From Marinicella meishanensis (GTDB lineage: Bacteria; Pseudomonadota; Gammaproteobacteria; Xanthomonadales; Marinicellaceae): a stretch of DNA of 64,000 nt. The number at the start of each line of letters is the position of its first letter. Within the stretch, counting starts at the first letter, position 1. The DNA lies in assembly GCF_019931145.1 (NCBI RefSeq), contig NZ_JAIOUV010000008.1:186001-250000 (forward strand), read 5' to 3'. The translations under genes and the position numbers were made by a program. This document shows, one piece after another, positions 1-9,648 of the stretch. The notes below the pieces were generated by a model. It saw nothing but the letters and a program-made list of their open reading frames with translations. It ran no database searches and had not been told where the DNA came from.

Positions 1-348
1 TAAAAGGCGTATATTACAAACCACACCAACATTCATCAATAGCCACCAGAGCTACAATGCAAAAAGAAAGACTCTGGGTACCGGCACCCGTTTTCACTGG
101 GGGCAGGCTCTTCGCCGGTAAATCGTCAAGGATAATGTTGACTTTAACTTCCAAAACCATCATCCTCGGGCTTGGCTTACATGGACCTAAGTCCTTGAAT
201 CGAGACAGGATCGGAGATCGTGAACCGTGGATCCACTGGTTAAACATTCAGGAGAACATTGACTTCACATCAATTGAAACTGGAACTTTGGATATTTCAC
301 CACACTTGATTATTCGGCACCAAACAACGCGGCTGTTCCTGTGCGTAA
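1..348. other. Gene-free stretch, possibly a degenerate dispersed repeat
   Basis: No gene can be supported here. Both strands are open for 77 to 101 codons, but neither frame has a recognisable domain or a convincing ribosome binding site, and the two frames overlap on opposite strands. The minus-strand translation, rich in short phrases such as GSRSPILSRFKDLG, resembles the spurious products of the dispersed intergenic repeats found in many proteobacteria. Only one copy lies in the window, so the repeat idea cannot be tested here. No clear terminator for the lipoprotein gene upstream was seen. Confidence 0.4.
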
Positions 349-870
349 CTACTGATAAATGAAATCAATGTGGTTGGTGATTTCGGCCGAAATGTGTTGA
401 ATCGAAACCCACTCCATATCGAATGGCACGCCCATGGCATGGGCAAAGTCTCCGGCTTTGATGTGGACGTTGCCATCATCAAATCGCACACTCAATTGGC
501 TGATGCTTTCGCCCAACTCGATCATGGACTCAAACCAAACGTCTTCCCCTGACACCACCATCAGGTCTATCGTGGGGCCAGGCTGGGTGCCATATTCTAT
601 GGTTAAGTAATGGTCTCGCTTCAGGTCCTTCAAGACCACAGCCAAGCGCGGTTCATCGTCTTCATCGCTGGATTCAATCACCGGTTTGATGGAGAAATCA
701 AGGTTCAACCCAGCCAAATATTTGGCCTCAAAAAAGAACTCTTCATAATTACTGGGAGACAATTTTTGAGCAATGACCGCATCGTATTGCTCAGTCGGTA
801 CCGCCTCTGGTGCTTCAAACTGACACCCTGTCAACAACAAGACCCACACCATGAGCATGCCCAACCTCAT
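349..870 (-). CDS. Predicted lipoprotein of unknown function
   Basis: A 173-residue protein with a short signal peptide ending in a lipobox (LLTGC, Cys at residue 16), so it is probably lipid-anchored in the envelope. No known domain is recognised in the mature part, which is acidic. Its ATG overlaps the TGA of the upstream TPR gene as ATGA, and the end of the TPR gene supplies a GGAG ribosome binding site, so the two are translationally coupled and may act together. It is the last gene of the dsbB-aro-TPR-lipoprotein run. Confidence 0.7.
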   Translation of the reverse strand: MRLGMLMVWVLLLTGCQFEAPEAVPTEQYDAVIAQKLSPSNYEEFFFEAKYLAGLNLDFSIKPVIESSDEDDEPRLAVVLKDLKRDHYLTIEYGTQPGPTIDLMVVSGEDVWFESMIELGESISQLSVRFDDGNVHIKAGDFAHAMGVPFDMEWVSIQHISAEITNHIDFIYQ

Positions 871-2432
871 AACTTCTCCTGCAGCAACTTGGCTTTGATG
901 TGGACAATTTCATGGGTTTCTGAGTCCTCAGTGAAGCGCACCAAATCGGCCAATGCACTGGCAAAAAAGTTGCCATCCTCGCCTTTGATGTAAGCATAAT
1001 AGGCATCCAGAAAATCCAGGTCAGTTTGCTGCGCTTTTTTCAGCAACTCAAATGCCGCCTCATATTGCCCTTGTTGGATGTGGATGCGAGCCAGCATGGT
1101 CCACTCATAGGCCAGATCCGTGTTATCAGAAAATGCCATGGCCGCTTCGACCGTCTGTTGCGCCTGCTCGTAGTCCCCCAATTGATACCAGGCCGTGGCC
1201 AAATTGTTGCGCAACAACACCGAATCAAAGCCCCGATCCAAAGCCATTTGGAAAACTTCACTGGCTCGTTGCATTTTGTTTGACTTGATTAAATTGAAGC
1301 CGTAGTTGTTATAAGTCGCCCGATCCGGGTCTTTGCTGTCCAAAATCTCTTGAAACAAGGTTTCCGCCGCATCCAGCTGTCCCAGCTCATCCAAAATGGT
1401 GGCCTTGAGGAACATGTTGTAGCGTTGTGGCTGATTCAGCTCGATGGCCTGGTTGATGGCCTTGAGGGCAGCCTCATACGATTCCATGTCATACCAGGCT
1501 TTGGCTTGCCCTTCGTAATAGTCACCGTCACTGGGGTCTTCGGCAATGGCTAAGGTGAAATCATGCAATGCCATCTGCGGAGAATCGTCATTGATATACG
1601 CCCAACCGCGGCGCTCCAACATCACCCCCTTGTTGCCATGCTGCAAGCCCAAAGTGGCGTAGTTGATGGCATCCAATGGCCGGTCCATCAAGGTGGAGAT
1701 GTGACTCAGCTGGTAATATGTTTCCCAAAAGAAATCAATGAATTGGCGTGCGGTGTGCATGTCTTGCAAAGCCTGATCGTAATCACCCAGCTGTTTGTAT
1801 CGCCACCCCCTGGAATAATACAGACGATCGTTTTGGGGCGAGATGGCAATGGCCCGGTCATAATAGGCAATGGCGGTGTGATAAGCGCCCAATTCAGAAT
1901 GGGCCATGGCTTGGTGGCTCAACACACAAACTTGATTGGCATCGACTGCTGTGATGGCACCCAGCATGGTCAAGGTTTGCTGATAATCTGCGCTTTCATA
2001 AGCGGCCTGGGCCTGGGTGAATTGTTGGCGGTTGGCAGCGTCATTAAAAATGGAAAAAGCCAAGCTGGCCTGGCCTGCTTCGGTGATATTCAGTTGTTTG
2101 AGGGTGTCAGCCAAGACGTCTTGAGCCCGCCAGTAGAGCTGGTCATCGACGAATTGTGATTGTTCATCATCCACCTGCAGTTCGGTCTCGTCCCAATGGA
2201 ACACCACTAGCACCGTTTCTTCGATGCAATGCACTTCTTCGTGCGCCGGGTATTTGTATTCAACGGCCTCAGACAGCGCGCTGCCATCGGCCAATGTGAG
2301 TTGTAATTGGGCATGATAGACATCGTCTTTGCGGCCCGCTGCGGCCACCGCCCAAGGCAGCCAACCAGCCAGCAGCAGCCAGCTCAGCCAATTTAGGCTT
2401 AATGCGTTCCTGTGGGTGTGTCTGCTGGCCAT
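867..2432 (-). CDS. Exported tetratricopeptide repeat protein
   Basis: A 521-residue protein. The frame stays open to a TTG at 2486, but the ATG at 2432 is preferred because it follows an AGGA-type site and gives a standard signal peptide or anchor (LSWLLLAGWLPWAVAAAG). Residues 35 to 140 form an unassigned domain; from about residue 150 the chain is repeated TPR helices with the usual W/Y/A spacing (for example blocks beginning AYYDRAIAISPQNDRLYYSRGW). TPR domains mediate protein-protein contacts, here probably in the periplasm. It sits 64 bp after the DAHP synthase gene and overlaps the lipoprotein gene. The partner is unknown. Confidence 0.75.
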   Translation of the reverse strand: MASRHTHRNALSLNWLSWLLLAGWLPWAVAAAGRKDDVYHAQLQLTLADGSALSEAVEYKYPAHEEVHCIEETVLVVFHWDETELQVDDEQSQFVDDQLYWRAQDVLADTLKQLNITEAGQASLAFSIFNDAANRQQFTQAQAAYESADYQQTLTMLGAITAVDANQVCVLSHQAMAHSELGAYHTAIAYYDRAIAISPQNDRLYYSRGWRYKQLGDYDQALQDMHTARQFIDFFWETYYQLSHISTLMDRPLDAINYATLGLQHGNKGVMLERRGWAYINDDSPQMALHDFTLAIAEDPSDGDYYEGQAKAWYDMESYEAALKAINQAIELNQPQRYNMFLKATILDELGQLDAAETLFQEILDSKDPDRATYNNYGFNLIKSNKMQRASEVFQMALDRGFDSVLLRNNLATAWYQLGDYEQAQQTVEAAMAFSDNTDLAYEWTMLARIHIQQGQYEAAFELLKKAQQTDLDFLDAYYAYIKGEDGNFFASALADLVRFTEDSETHEIVHIKAKLLQEKL

Positions 2433-2496
2433 CCTGGTTCCTGTTGCTGTACCAGACACCGCGGCTGACCGGTGGGTGTCTGGCAACGCTCAAGTC

Positions 2497-3858
2497 TTAT
2501 TGACGATAAAAATCCTTGATCGAAAAAGCCAACTCAAGAGCTTGTTCGTAGTTTAAACGGGGGTCGACTTGGGTGGTATAGGCTTTGCCCAGATCGGCCT
2601 CTTGCAAGGCCCTGGCGCCGCCGAGACACTCGGTGACGTTCTCACCGGTGAGTTCCAGATGCACACCGCCCAGGTGTGAGCCGTTGGCTTTGTGAATTTT
2701 GAAGGCCAATTCGACTTCTTTGCTGATGTTTTCAAAGCGTCTGGTTTTGTAACCATTGGATGTGGCTTCGGTGTTGCCGTGCATGGGGTCGGCGCACCAG
2801 ATCACATCCAGCTTGGCTTTTTTCGCGGTGTTGATCAAGCGCGGTAAGTTGGCTTCGATGTTTTTCGCGCCAAAACGGTGGATCAAGGTCAGCTTGCCGG
2901 CTTCATTCTTGGGATTCAAGGTGCGACACAAGTCGATCAAATGATCGTCATCGGTTTCGGTACCAATTTTGACCCCAATGGGGTTTTCCACACCACGCAG
3001 CAACTCCACATGAGCGCTGTCCACTTGGTTGGTTCGAAGACCGATCCATGGGAAGTGGGCACTGAGATTGAAATAACCCTCTTGTCGCGGCACGGTGCGG
3101 GTCAGCGCCTGCTCATAATGCAGGTGCAAAGCTTCGTGGGCTGAGAAGAACTCGACGCTGGACAGGTTGTTGACTTTGCGACCCACCAACACTTCAGCAA
3201 ACTGAATGGAATCTTTGATCTCGCCCACCAGTTGATGAAACTTTTCGGCATTTTTCGAATGCTTGACCCAGGCCAAGTCCCAGTACTCGGGGTGCCGAAT
3301 GTCGGCAAAACCACCATCAACCAAGGCCCGAATGAAATTCATGGTCATGGCCGAATGGTGATACGCTTCCAACATTTTGTCGGGATTGGGTATCCGTGCC
3401 GCTTCGGTGAATTCATTTTGGTTGACGATGTCACCGCGGAACGAAGGCAAACTGACACCATCACGGGTTTCCAGATCTGCCGAACGGGGTTTGGCGTATT
3501 GACCGGCAAAACGGCCAACCCGGACCACCGGAATTTGGCAGCCATGGATCAACACCAGACTCATTTGGATCAGCACCTTCAGGCGGTTTGAGATGATCGA
3601 AGAATTGCAGTCAGCAAAGCTTTCGGCACAATCGCCACCTTGTACCAAAAACCGTTCACCACGGGACACTTCGGCCAAATACTGTTTCAAGCGCTTGATT
3701 TCCCAGGAGGTCACCAAAGGCGGTAGCGATGACAGTTTGGTCAAGGCCTGATCCAAGTGCGCTTGATCAGGGTAAATGGCTTGTTGTCTGATGGCTTTGT
3801 TTTTCCAGCTGTCCAGACTCCAAGTGTCTACGGGGGTATTGTTTGTTACGGTTTTCAT
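2497..3858 (-). CDS. Class II 3-deoxy-7-phosphoheptulonate synthase (DAHP synthase)
   Basis: Catalyses the first shikimate pathway step, condensing phosphoenolpyruvate with erythrose 4-phosphate in the cytoplasm. At 453 residues it has the usual size of the class II (plant-like) enzymes, not the roughly 350-residue AroF/G/H type. Family motifs are intact: QGGDCAESF with the metal-binding Cys at residue 77, VGRFAGQYAKPRS, DPMHGNT (metal His), HLELTGENVTEC (metal Glu) and VDPRLNYEQ (metal Asp). Its ATG overlaps the dsbB stop codon as ATGA, so it is coupled to an unrelated membrane oxidase. Feedback specificity cannot be read from the sequence. Confidence 0.95.
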   Translation of the reverse strand: MKTVTNNTPVDTWSLDSWKNKAIRQQAIYPDQAHLDQALTKLSSLPPLVTSWEIKRLKQYLAEVSRGERFLVQGGDCAESFADCNSSIISNRLKVLIQMSLVLIHGCQIPVVRVGRFAGQYAKPRSADLETRDGVSLPSFRGDIVNQNEFTEAARIPNPDKMLEAYHHSAMTMNFIRALVDGGFADIRHPEYWDLAWVKHSKNAEKFHQLVGEIKDSIQFAEVLVGRKVNNLSSVEFFSAHEALHLHYEQALTRTVPRQEGYFNLSAHFPWIGLRTNQVDSAHVELLRGVENPIGVKIGTETDDDHLIDLCRTLNPKNEAGKLTLIHRFGAKNIEANLPRLINTAKKAKLDVIWCADPMHGNTEATSNGYKTRRFENISKEVELAFKIHKANGSHLGGVHLELTGENVTECLGGARALQEADLGKAYTTQVDPRLNYEQALELAFSIKDFYRQ

Positions 3859-4373
3859 GGTTCTTGGGTATTTTTAATTTTAATGAACATCCACAGGATG
3901 GTGTAGATAAACAGACCAATGAAACAAATCAAAGTCCAGGTGGGCATGCTCATGCCAAGGAATTCCCACTGAATGTCGGCACAGTTGCCCGAGGCACTGA
4001 GCACCGATGAAACGGCATCCCAAATGGATGAGTTTTCCATCATCATTTGCAAACTGGGTCCACAGTCTGGAACCAGTTCTGGTGGCAGGCCTTGCATCCA
4101 GACATGGCGGCCAGCAAGGCCGATGCCCGCAGCACTGCTGATGAGTATCAACACGCCCAAACCTTTGCGGCCCCAGTGTTGTACGGGTTTGAAGCTGCCC
4201 AACAGGAACAGCACGCCGATCACGATGAACACCACCCGCTGCAAGATGCACAAATTACAAGGCATCAAAAACATCACATGCTCAACATACAAAGCATAAG
4301 CCAGTAAGCCGGCACAGGTCAAAAACGGCAGTAAAGTCAGTAGTCTGAATTGATTTTTGGTCACACTCATCAT
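3855..4373 (-). CDS. dsbB: Disulfide bond formation protein DsbB
   Basis: Inner-membrane oxidase that reoxidises DsbA and passes electrons to quinone. The 172-residue protein has four hydrophobic segments and both periplasmic cysteine pairs: PCNLC (Cys39, Cys42) and Cys104 with Cys131, close to the E. coli spacing. The frame continues upstream to 4442, but that extension is not typical of the family; the adjacent ATGs at 4373 and 4370 are the likely starts, with no strong Shine-Dalgarno. First gene after the rplQ terminator; the stop overlaps the DAHP synthase start (ATGA). Confidence 0.92.
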   Translation of the reverse strand: MMSVTKNQFRLLTLLPFLTCAGLLAYALYVEHVMFLMPCNLCILQRVVFIVIGVLFLLGSFKPVQHWGRKGLGVLILISSAAGIGLAGRHVWMQGLPPELVPDCGPSLQMMMENSSIWDAVSSVLSASGNCADIQWEFLGMSMPTWTLICFIGLFIYTILWMFIKIKNTQEP

Positions 4374-4495
4374 GGTTTGATTCGAATTGGTTATGTTTTT
4401 TCTATGGGTAGAAGCGTAGGTTAGCAAATATAGACCGGGCAAAACACCCTTTATTCAATAATTTGATTGAATTTTTTGAAAAAATACACAGGCAC

Positions 4496-4526
4496 AAAAA
4501 AACCCAACCAAAGCTGGGTTTTTTTG
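4496..4526 (-). terminator. Terminator of the alpha operon, after rplQ
   Basis: On the minus strand AACCCA and TGGGTT pair around a short loop and are flanked by A and T runs, giving a classic intrinsic terminator about 20 bases past the rplQ stop codon. Confidence 0.85.
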
Positions 4527-4546
4527 ATGATTCATGTCAGGTCAGA

Positions 4547-4945
4547 TCATTCACTGTCATCAGCCACTTCGACAGCAGCGGTTTTCAATGGACGGTCTAC
4601 CAATTCGACATAGGCCATGGGCGCGTTGTCACCGGCACGGAAACCGCATTTCAGAATGCGCAAGTATCCGCCAGGACGCTCTTGGTAACGAGGGCCCAAT
4701 TCGGTGAACAATTTGTTGACGATTTCCTTGCTGCGCAAGCGTGAAAACGCCAGCCTTCTGTTGGCCACTGAATCGACTTTGGCCAGTGTGATCAATTTTT
4801 CTGCCACCCGACGCAACTCTTTGGCTTTGGGCACAGTGGTTTTGATTAACTCATGCTCGAACAATGAAGTGGCCATGTTTTTGAACATGGCTTTTCTGTG
4901 AGATGAGGTTCTGTTTAATTTTCTACCTGATTTTCTGTGACGCAT
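4547..4945 (-). CDS. rplQ: 50S ribosomal protein L17
   Basis: Large-subunit protein near the exit-tunnel rim. 132 residues (E. coli 127), beginning [20 protein letters not shown], the family signature, with the [13 protein letters not shown] helix and the [19 protein letters not shown] block. A short acidic tail follows. It is the last alpha-operon gene, 11 bp after rpoA, and is followed by an intrinsic terminator. Confidence 0.98.
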   Translation of the reverse strand: MRHRKSGRKLNRTSSHRKAMFKNMATSLFEHELIKTTVPKAKELRRVAEKLITLAKVDSVANRRLAFSRLRSKEIVNKLFTELGPRYQERPGGYLRILKCGFRAGDNAPMAYVELVDRPLKTAAVEVADDSE

Positions 4946-4956
4946 GATATTGCCCC

Positions 4957-5952
4957 TTATCCGATAAGACGCTCAGCAGTCCTGATCGCTGCTGGAGGCC
5001 AATTTTCTAAACGCACACCCAGAGTGAGACCCATCTCTGAAAGTACACCTTTGATTTCGTTCAATGATTTTTTACCCAAGTTAGGGGTCTTCAACAACTC
5101 CACTTCGGTTCTTTGAATCAAATCACCTATGTATTGAATGTTTTCCGCTTTCAGACAGTTGGCTGAACGCACGGTCAATTCCAATTCATCGATTGGTTTC
5201 AACAAAATAGGATTTAATTTTTCTTTCTCTTCTTTCTCTTCGACCGTGGTTTCGATCTTGAAGTCAATGAAGATGGCCATTTGCTCAACCAAAATTCTGG
5301 CTGCAGTGCGAACCGCGTCTTCGGCTGAAATCGAACCATCGGTGTCGATGTCCAGGATCAGCTTGTCCAGGTTGGTTTTTTGGTGCAAACGGGCGTTTTC
5401 CACATCGTAAGCCACGCGTTTCACTGGGCAGAAGCTGGCGTCCAACACCAACTGACCAATGGGTCGTGACTCTTCGGCGTGAATGCGGTTGGTAGAAGGT
5501 TCATAACCCACCCCTTTTTCCACCGTCATGCGCATGGTGATGGAAGCATTTTTGTCCAAGTGACAAATCACTTGTTCTGGATTGGCCACTTCAACACCTT
5601 CGGGCAATTGAATGTCAGCCGCCGTCACGGTACCGCCGGTGGCGTTGATTGAAATCTCTGCATCATCACGGTCAGGCATGATGAAAGACAGGGTTTTCAG
5701 GTTCAACAAAATTTCCACCACGTCTTCACGCACCCCTTCCAGGGTTGAGAATTCGTGTTGCACACCATCGATGCTCACTTCAGTGATGGCACACCCAGGG
5801 ATCGACGACAGCAAAATTCTGCGAAACGCATTACCCAAGGTATGTCCAAAACCCCGCTCCAGAGGTTCAATGATTATTTTAGCGCTGTAATCAGAGCGTT
5901 CATCCACTTCGACCACTCGGGGGCGAAGTAATTTTGCCAATATGTCAGACAT
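4957..5952 (-). CDS. rpoA: DNA-directed RNA polymerase subunit alpha
   Basis: 331 residues. The N-terminal domain (about 1-235) carries the dimerisation and assembly signature [19 protein letters not shown]. An acidic, Lys/Glu-rich linker (about 240-250) leads to the C-terminal domain (about 255-320) that binds UP elements and activators, with the helix-hairpin-helix block [16 protein letters not shown]. It is alpha operon position four, between rpsD and rplQ, as in E. coli. Confidence 0.98.
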   Translation of the reverse strand: MSDILAKLLRPRVVEVDERSDYSAKIIIEPLERGFGHTLGNAFRRILLSSIPGCAITEVSIDGVQHEFSTLEGVREDVVEILLNLKTLSFIMPDRDDAEISINATGGTVTAADIQLPEGVEVANPEQVICHLDKNASITMRMTVEKGVGYEPSTNRIHAEESRPIGQLVLDASFCPVKRVAYDVENARLHQKTNLDKLILDIDTDGSISAEDAVRTAARILVEQMAIFIDFKIETTVEEKEEKEKLNPILLKPIDELELTVRSANCLKAENIQYIGDLIQRTEVELLKTPNLGKKSLNEIKGVLSEMGLTLGVRLENWPPAAIRTAERLIG

Positions 5953-5976
5953 AATAAATCTCTCTGTTGGGGGTTG

Positions 5977-6606
5977 TTATTTCGAGTAAAGCTCAACAAT
6001 CAAGTTTTCGTTGATGTCGGCAGGTAAATCATCGCGGTTTGGTACCGCTTTGAATTGTCCAACCATTTTGCCTGCATCGACCGTTACCCAATCAGCGAAT
6101 AAATTCATTTCGCCCCACAATTCCAAAGCTTGTTTGATGCGCAATTGTTTTTTCGATTTTTCACGCACTTCCACTTCGTCACCGGCTTTCACCTGGTATG
6201 AAGGGATGTTACAAACACTGCCGTTAACCAAGATGGATTTGTGGCTGACCAATTGACGCGCTTCATTGCGGGTCACAGCAAAACCCATGCGGTAAACCAC
6301 GTTGTCCAAACGAGATTCCAGCAGTTTCAACAGGTTTTCACCGGTCGCGCCTTTTTGCTTGGCGGCTTTTTTGTAGTAGTTAACGAATTGCTTTTCCAAC
6401 ACACCATAGGTTCTGCGAACTTTTTGCTTTTCACGCAGCTGTAAGGCGTAGTCAGAGGGCTTGTTTCTTTTACCAGCCAGACCGTGTTGGCCAGGAGCCA
6501 CGTCAAGTTTACACTTGGTCTCCATGGCTCGGGCCGGGCTTTTAGTCATCAAATCGACGCCTTCGCGACGTGCCAATTTACATTTAGGACCTAAATATCT
6601 TGCCAT
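5977..6606 (-). CDS. rpsD: 30S ribosomal protein S4
   Basis: Primary 16S rRNA binder, and in E. coli the translational repressor of the alpha operon. The ATG at 6606 is chosen over an in-frame start 14 codons upstream because AAGGAG lies just before it and the protein then begins [16 protein letters not shown] like its homologues. 209 residues (E. coli 206), with the S4 RNA-binding domain in the second half ([21 protein letters not shown]). The zinc-free form. Confidence 0.98.
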   Translation of the reverse strand: MARYLGPKCKLARREGVDLMTKSPARAMETKCKLDVAPGQHGLAGKRNKPSDYALQLREKQKVRRTYGVLEKQFVNYYKKAAKQKGATGENLLKLLESRLDNVVYRMGFAVTRNEARQLVSHKSILVNGSVCNIPSYQVKAGDEVEVREKSKKQLRIKQALELWGEMNLFADWVTVDAGKMVGQFKAVPNRDDLPADINENLIVELYSK

Positions 6607-6617
6607 TTTATATCTCC

Positions 6618-7004
6618 TTACACCCTGCGACGTTTGGGTGGTCTGCAACCATTGTGAGGAATCGGTGTAATATCAATGATGTTGGTTACACGAAAACCGA
6701 GGGCGTTCAATGCGCGAACAGATGATTCTCTGCCTGGACCTGGACCTTTAATTCGAACTTCAATGTTTTTCATACCGTATTCCTTAGCCACTTGGCCTGC
6801 TCTGTCAGCAGCCACCTGTGCAGCAAATGGGGTACTTTTTCTTGAACCTCTAAATCCAGACCCACCAGCCGTTGCCCACGACAAACCATTGCCTTGTCTG
6901 TCAGTGATCGTGATGATGGTATTGTTGAAAGACGCGTGTACGTGCGCGATGCCGTCAACAACAGTTCTTTTAATTTTCTTCTTAGTTTTTTGTGGTCTAG
7001 CCAT
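6618..7004 (-). CDS. rpsK: 30S ribosomal protein S11
   Basis: Platform protein of the small subunit, 128 residues (E. coli 129). Family blocks [20 protein letters not shown] and [18 protein letters not shown] are intact, and the tail ends in the basic [11 protein letters not shown]. It lies 45 bp after rpsM and 11 bp before the start of rpsD. Confidence 0.98.
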   Translation of the reverse strand: MARPQKTKKKIKRTVVDGIAHVHASFNNTIITITDRQGNGLSWATAGGSGFRGSRKSTPFAAQVAADRAGQVAKEYGMKNIEVRIKGPGPGRESSVRALNALGFRVTNIIDITPIPHNGCRPPKRRRV

Positions 7005-7049
7005 TACATTTCTCTGATCTGATATCGCTTGGGATATTCAATGATTCAA

Positions 7050-7406
7050 TTAACGTTTGATAGGTTTCTTGGGACCTTTGCGGGTCCTGGCATTGTTTTT
7101 GGTTTTTTGACCACGCACCGGCAAACCCCGGCGGTGACGCAAACCACGATAACAACCCAAATCCATCAATCGTTTGATGTCCATGGCCACTTCCCGACGG
7201 AGGTCACCTTCCACATCAAACTTAGCCACTTCTGCACGAAGCTTATCCAAAGCGTCTTCATCCAACTGCCCAATTTTGTGGGCAGGATCAACGCCTGCGT
7301 TGTCGCATATTTCGTATGCCCTGGTTCGGCCAATACCATAAATACTGGTCAGGCCAATCCAAGCATGCTTATGCACTGGTATGTTTACACCCGCAATACG
7401 AGCCAT
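7050..7406 (-). CDS. rpsM: 30S ribosomal protein S13
   Basis: Head protein contacting the P-site tRNA and the intersubunit bridge. 118 residues, beginning [10 protein letters not shown], with the helix-two-turn-helix region ([15 protein letters not shown]) and a basic C-terminal tail ([12 protein letters not shown]). A clear AGGAG lies ahead of the ATG. It is the first gene of the alpha operon; rpmJ, which often precedes it, is missing. Confidence 0.98.
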   Translation of the reverse strand: MARIAGVNIPVHKHAWIGLTSIYGIGRTRAYEICDNAGVDPAHKIGQLDEDALDKLRAEVAKFDVEGDLRREVAMDIKRLMDLGCYRGLRHRRGLPVRGQKTKNNARTRKGPKKPIKR

Positions 7407-7562
7407 TATTTACTCCTGATTCCTCAAAAAAAGCGCGCACCGGATCTTCGCAACCCCGTGTTTGCTTTTCTTATTACCAAAAAAAGGTTTTGACACCTTT
7501 CCTCTTTGCCCCGTTGACGCCTTTCAATCAGCGCTGATTGAAGGGTATCTTCACGAAAGGGC
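7407..7562 (-). promoter_or_regulatory. Alpha operon 5' leader with palindrome and attenuator-like hairpin
   Basis: About 155 nt of untranslated leader between the predicted transcription start and rpsM. Two structures are visible: a perfect 20-bp palindrome at 7523-7542 (TTCAATCAGC/GCTGATTGAA), and a 6-bp hairpin AAAGGT/ACCTTT at 7483-7500 followed on the minus strand by a run of seven T. The leader is where S4 feeds back in E. coli; whether these structures correspond to that site is an inference. Confidence 0.5.
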
Positions 7563-7566
7563 GCAA

Positions 7567-7572
7567 ATTATA
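7567..7572 (-). promoter_or_regulatory. Candidate -10 box of the alpha operon promoter
   Basis: A perfect TATAAT on the minus strand just past the secY terminator. At 17 bp spacing the -35 is weak (TGGCAA) and lies within the terminator stem. It is the best promoter candidate in the secY-rpsM gap. Confidence 0.5.
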
Positions 7573-7586
7573 TATCAACACAAAAA

Positions 7587-7620
7587 GCATTGCCATCATT
7601 TTTTCAAACAATGGCAATGC
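7587..7620 (-). terminator. Terminator of the spc operon, after secY
   Basis: A perfect 10-bp inverted repeat (GCATTGCCAT/ATGGCAATGC) with a 14-nt loop, followed on the minus strand by TTTTTG. It starts 18 bp after the secY stop codon. Confidence 0.85.
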
Positions 7621-7637
7621 GTGTCGATGTCGTTTTC

Positions 7638-8996
7638 TTACCGTCGAATCTTGCCCGAACGGCGGTAATTTTTGATGTTGGTTTTCTTCAACACTGAATC
7701 GTATTGTTGAGACACCAAATGGTTTTGCAATTGGGCCATGAAATCCATCGCCACAACCACCACAATCAACAAGCCGGTTCCGCCCAAAGCGAACGGCACG
7801 GTGATGAATTGATTGACAAAGTCTGGCAGCAAGCTCACGCCCAACAGATACAAAGCACCCCAGAAAGTGACTCGGGTCAACACCCCATCCAGGTAAGTGG
7901 AGGTTTGTTTACCGGGTCGAATGCCTGGGATCACCGCACTTTGGCGTTTCAGGTTGTCGGCCGTTTCATCGGCATTGAACGTCAACGCCGTGTAGAAAAA
8001 CGCAAAACCCACAATCAACACCCCAAAGAAAATCATGTACAGGGTGTTGCCTGGCGACAGCTGCTGTGACAGGTCGGTCAACCACTCAAAGCCTTTGCTC
8101 TGTCCCACAAAACTGGCGATGGTGCTGGGGAACAACACCAATGATGAGGCGAAAATCACCGGTATCACACCAGACATGTTCACTTTCAACGGCAAGTATG
8201 AAGTCTGCGACTGGGTGCCTTGGCGGCCACCACGACGGGCAAATTGCATGGTGATGCGACGCTGTCCGCGCTCCACGAACACGATGAAAGCCGTCAAAGC
8301 CAAGGCCACGACCATCAACAACACGGCCCACAGGGCATTCAGCTGTCCTTGGCTGACCAATTCAAACACCGACACAATGGCGCCTGGTAGGCCAACCACG
8401 ATGCCCGCGAAGATGATCAAGGAAATGCCGTTACCGATGCCGCGCTCGGTGATTTGCTCACCCAACCACATCAAAAACATGGTGCCGCCAGTCAAAGACA
8501 CGGTGGCGGTGAACAAAAAGCCAAAGCCCGGTTGTGGCACCACTGGCAATCCACCGGCTGCATCAAAGTTTTGCAGCGCCGAGGTGATGCTGAATGATTG
8601 CACAATGGCCAACGCAATGGTGAAGTACCGGGTGTACTGGGTGGTCTTGCGACGCCCTGTCTCACCTTCCTTTTTCAGTTCCCTCAGTGCCGGTACGGTG
8701 TGGCTCAAAATTTGCATGATGATCGAGGCTGTGATGTAAGGCATCACCCCCAAGGCAAAAATCGAATACCGTCCCAGCGCACCACCTGAAAACATGTTGA
8801 ACATGTCGATCAGGCCGCCTGAATTTTGTTTCAGCAATTCAGCCATGGCTGCTGGGTTCACACCAGGAACAGGTAAAAAGGTACCCATTCGATAGATTAT
8901 CAAGGCACCTATTACGAACAATATGCGGCTTTTGAGCTCGCTCAAGCCTTTCTTATTGCCGAGTAACTTTTCTACTTGTTCTTGTCTGCTGGACAT
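7638..8996 (-). CDS. secY: Preprotein translocase subunit SecY
   Basis: Channel subunit of the SecYEG translocon in the inner membrane, 452 residues (E. coli 443). About ten hydrophobic segments are visible, with the family patterns [14 protein letters not shown]-like at the N-terminus, [14 protein letters not shown], and the cytoplasmic loop before FIPGIRPG-like ([16 protein letters not shown]). A basic C-terminal tail is present. Last gene of the spc operon, 2 bp after rplO, with a strong terminator behind it. Confidence 0.98.
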   Translation of the reverse strand: MSSRQEQVEKLLGNKKGLSELKSRILFVIGALIIYRMGTFLPVPGVNPAAMAELLKQNSGGLIDMFNMFSGGALGRYSIFALGVMPYITASIIMQILSHTVPALRELKKEGETGRRKTTQYTRYFTIALAIVQSFSITSALQNFDAAGGLPVVPQPGFGFLFTATVSLTGGTMFLMWLGEQITERGIGNGISLIIFAGIVVGLPGAIVSVFELVSQGQLNALWAVLLMVVALALTAFIVFVERGQRRITMQFARRGGRQGTQSQTSYLPLKVNMSGVIPVIFASSLVLFPSTIASFVGQSKGFEWLTDLSQQLSPGNTLYMIFFGVLIVGFAFFYTALTFNADETADNLKRQSAVIPGIRPGKQTSTYLDGVLTRVTFWGALYLLGVSLLPDFVNQFITVPFALGGTGLLIVVVVAMDFMAQLQNHLVSQQYDSVLKKTNIKNYRRSGKIRR

Positions 8997-8998
8997 AA

Positions 8999-9430
8999 TT
9001 ATTCTACTTTTCCACCGGCTTTTTCAATGGCTGCTTGTGCCCCTTTGGTCACTTGCAAACCTTTCAGATTCACAGCCTTTTCAATGCTGCCCGTGTTGAT
9101 CACTTTGACTTTGGTCACGCCACGTTTCACGTAACCGTTGTCGATCAAGAAAGCCACATCGATGTCACTGGCATCGATGGCATTCAAGTGATACAAACAC
9201 AGCTCGGCACGGGTATCGGCCATTTGTGACGTAAAACCGTACTTGGGCAAACGTTTGTGGATCGGCAATTGACCGCCCTCAAAGCCCACTTTGTGGAAAC
9301 CACCAGAACGTGATTTTTGTCCTTTGTGACCGCGGCCACAAGTTTTTCCTGAACCAGAACCAATGCCTCGGCCGACGCGTTTACCGGCTTTGGTGGCACC
9401 TGCTGCAGGTTTGATTGAATTGAGTTTCAT
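8999..9430 (-). CDS. rplO: 50S ribosomal protein L15
   Basis: 23S-binding protein of the central protuberance region. The ATG at 9430 gives 143 residues (E. coli 144) beginning [22 protein letters not shown]; an in-frame start five codons upstream is unlikely. The glycine- and basic-rich N-terminus ([20 protein letters not shown]) is typical of the family. 17 bp after rpmD. Confidence 0.97.
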   Translation of the reverse strand: MKLNSIKPAAGATKAGKRVGRGIGSGSGKTCGRGHKGQKSRSGGFHKVGFEGGQLPIHKRLPKYGFTSQMADTRAELCLYHLNAIDASDIDVAFLIDNGYVKRGVTKVKVINTGSIEKAVNLKGLQVTKGAQAAIEKAGGKVE

Positions 9431-9447
9431 AGTTTTCTCACCCACGC

Positions 9448-9648
9448 TTATTTAACTTCTTCCACTTTCAACAAGTGAATCGCTGCGTTAATCATTCCCA
9501 GGTTCTCAGGGGTTGCATCAACCACACGTGATTGGTGCATCTTTCTGATACCGAGCCCTCTGACACAGGCTTTGTGATTAGCCAATGATTTGTTGGTGCT
9601 TTTGATTTGTGTCACTTTGACTTGACCAACTTTCTTTGCTTTAGCCAT
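9448..9648 (-). CDS. rpmD: 50S ribosomal protein L30
   Basis: Small 23S-binding protein, 66 residues (E. coli 59) with a few extra N-terminal residues. The signature region [30 protein letters not shown] is followed by [12 protein letters not shown]. The ATG overlaps the rpsE stop codon by 8 bp, so translation is probably coupled. Confidence 0.96.
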   Translation of the reverse strand: MAKAKKVGQVKVTQIKSTNKSLANHKACVRGLGIRKMHQSRVVDATPENLGMINAAIHLLKVEEVK

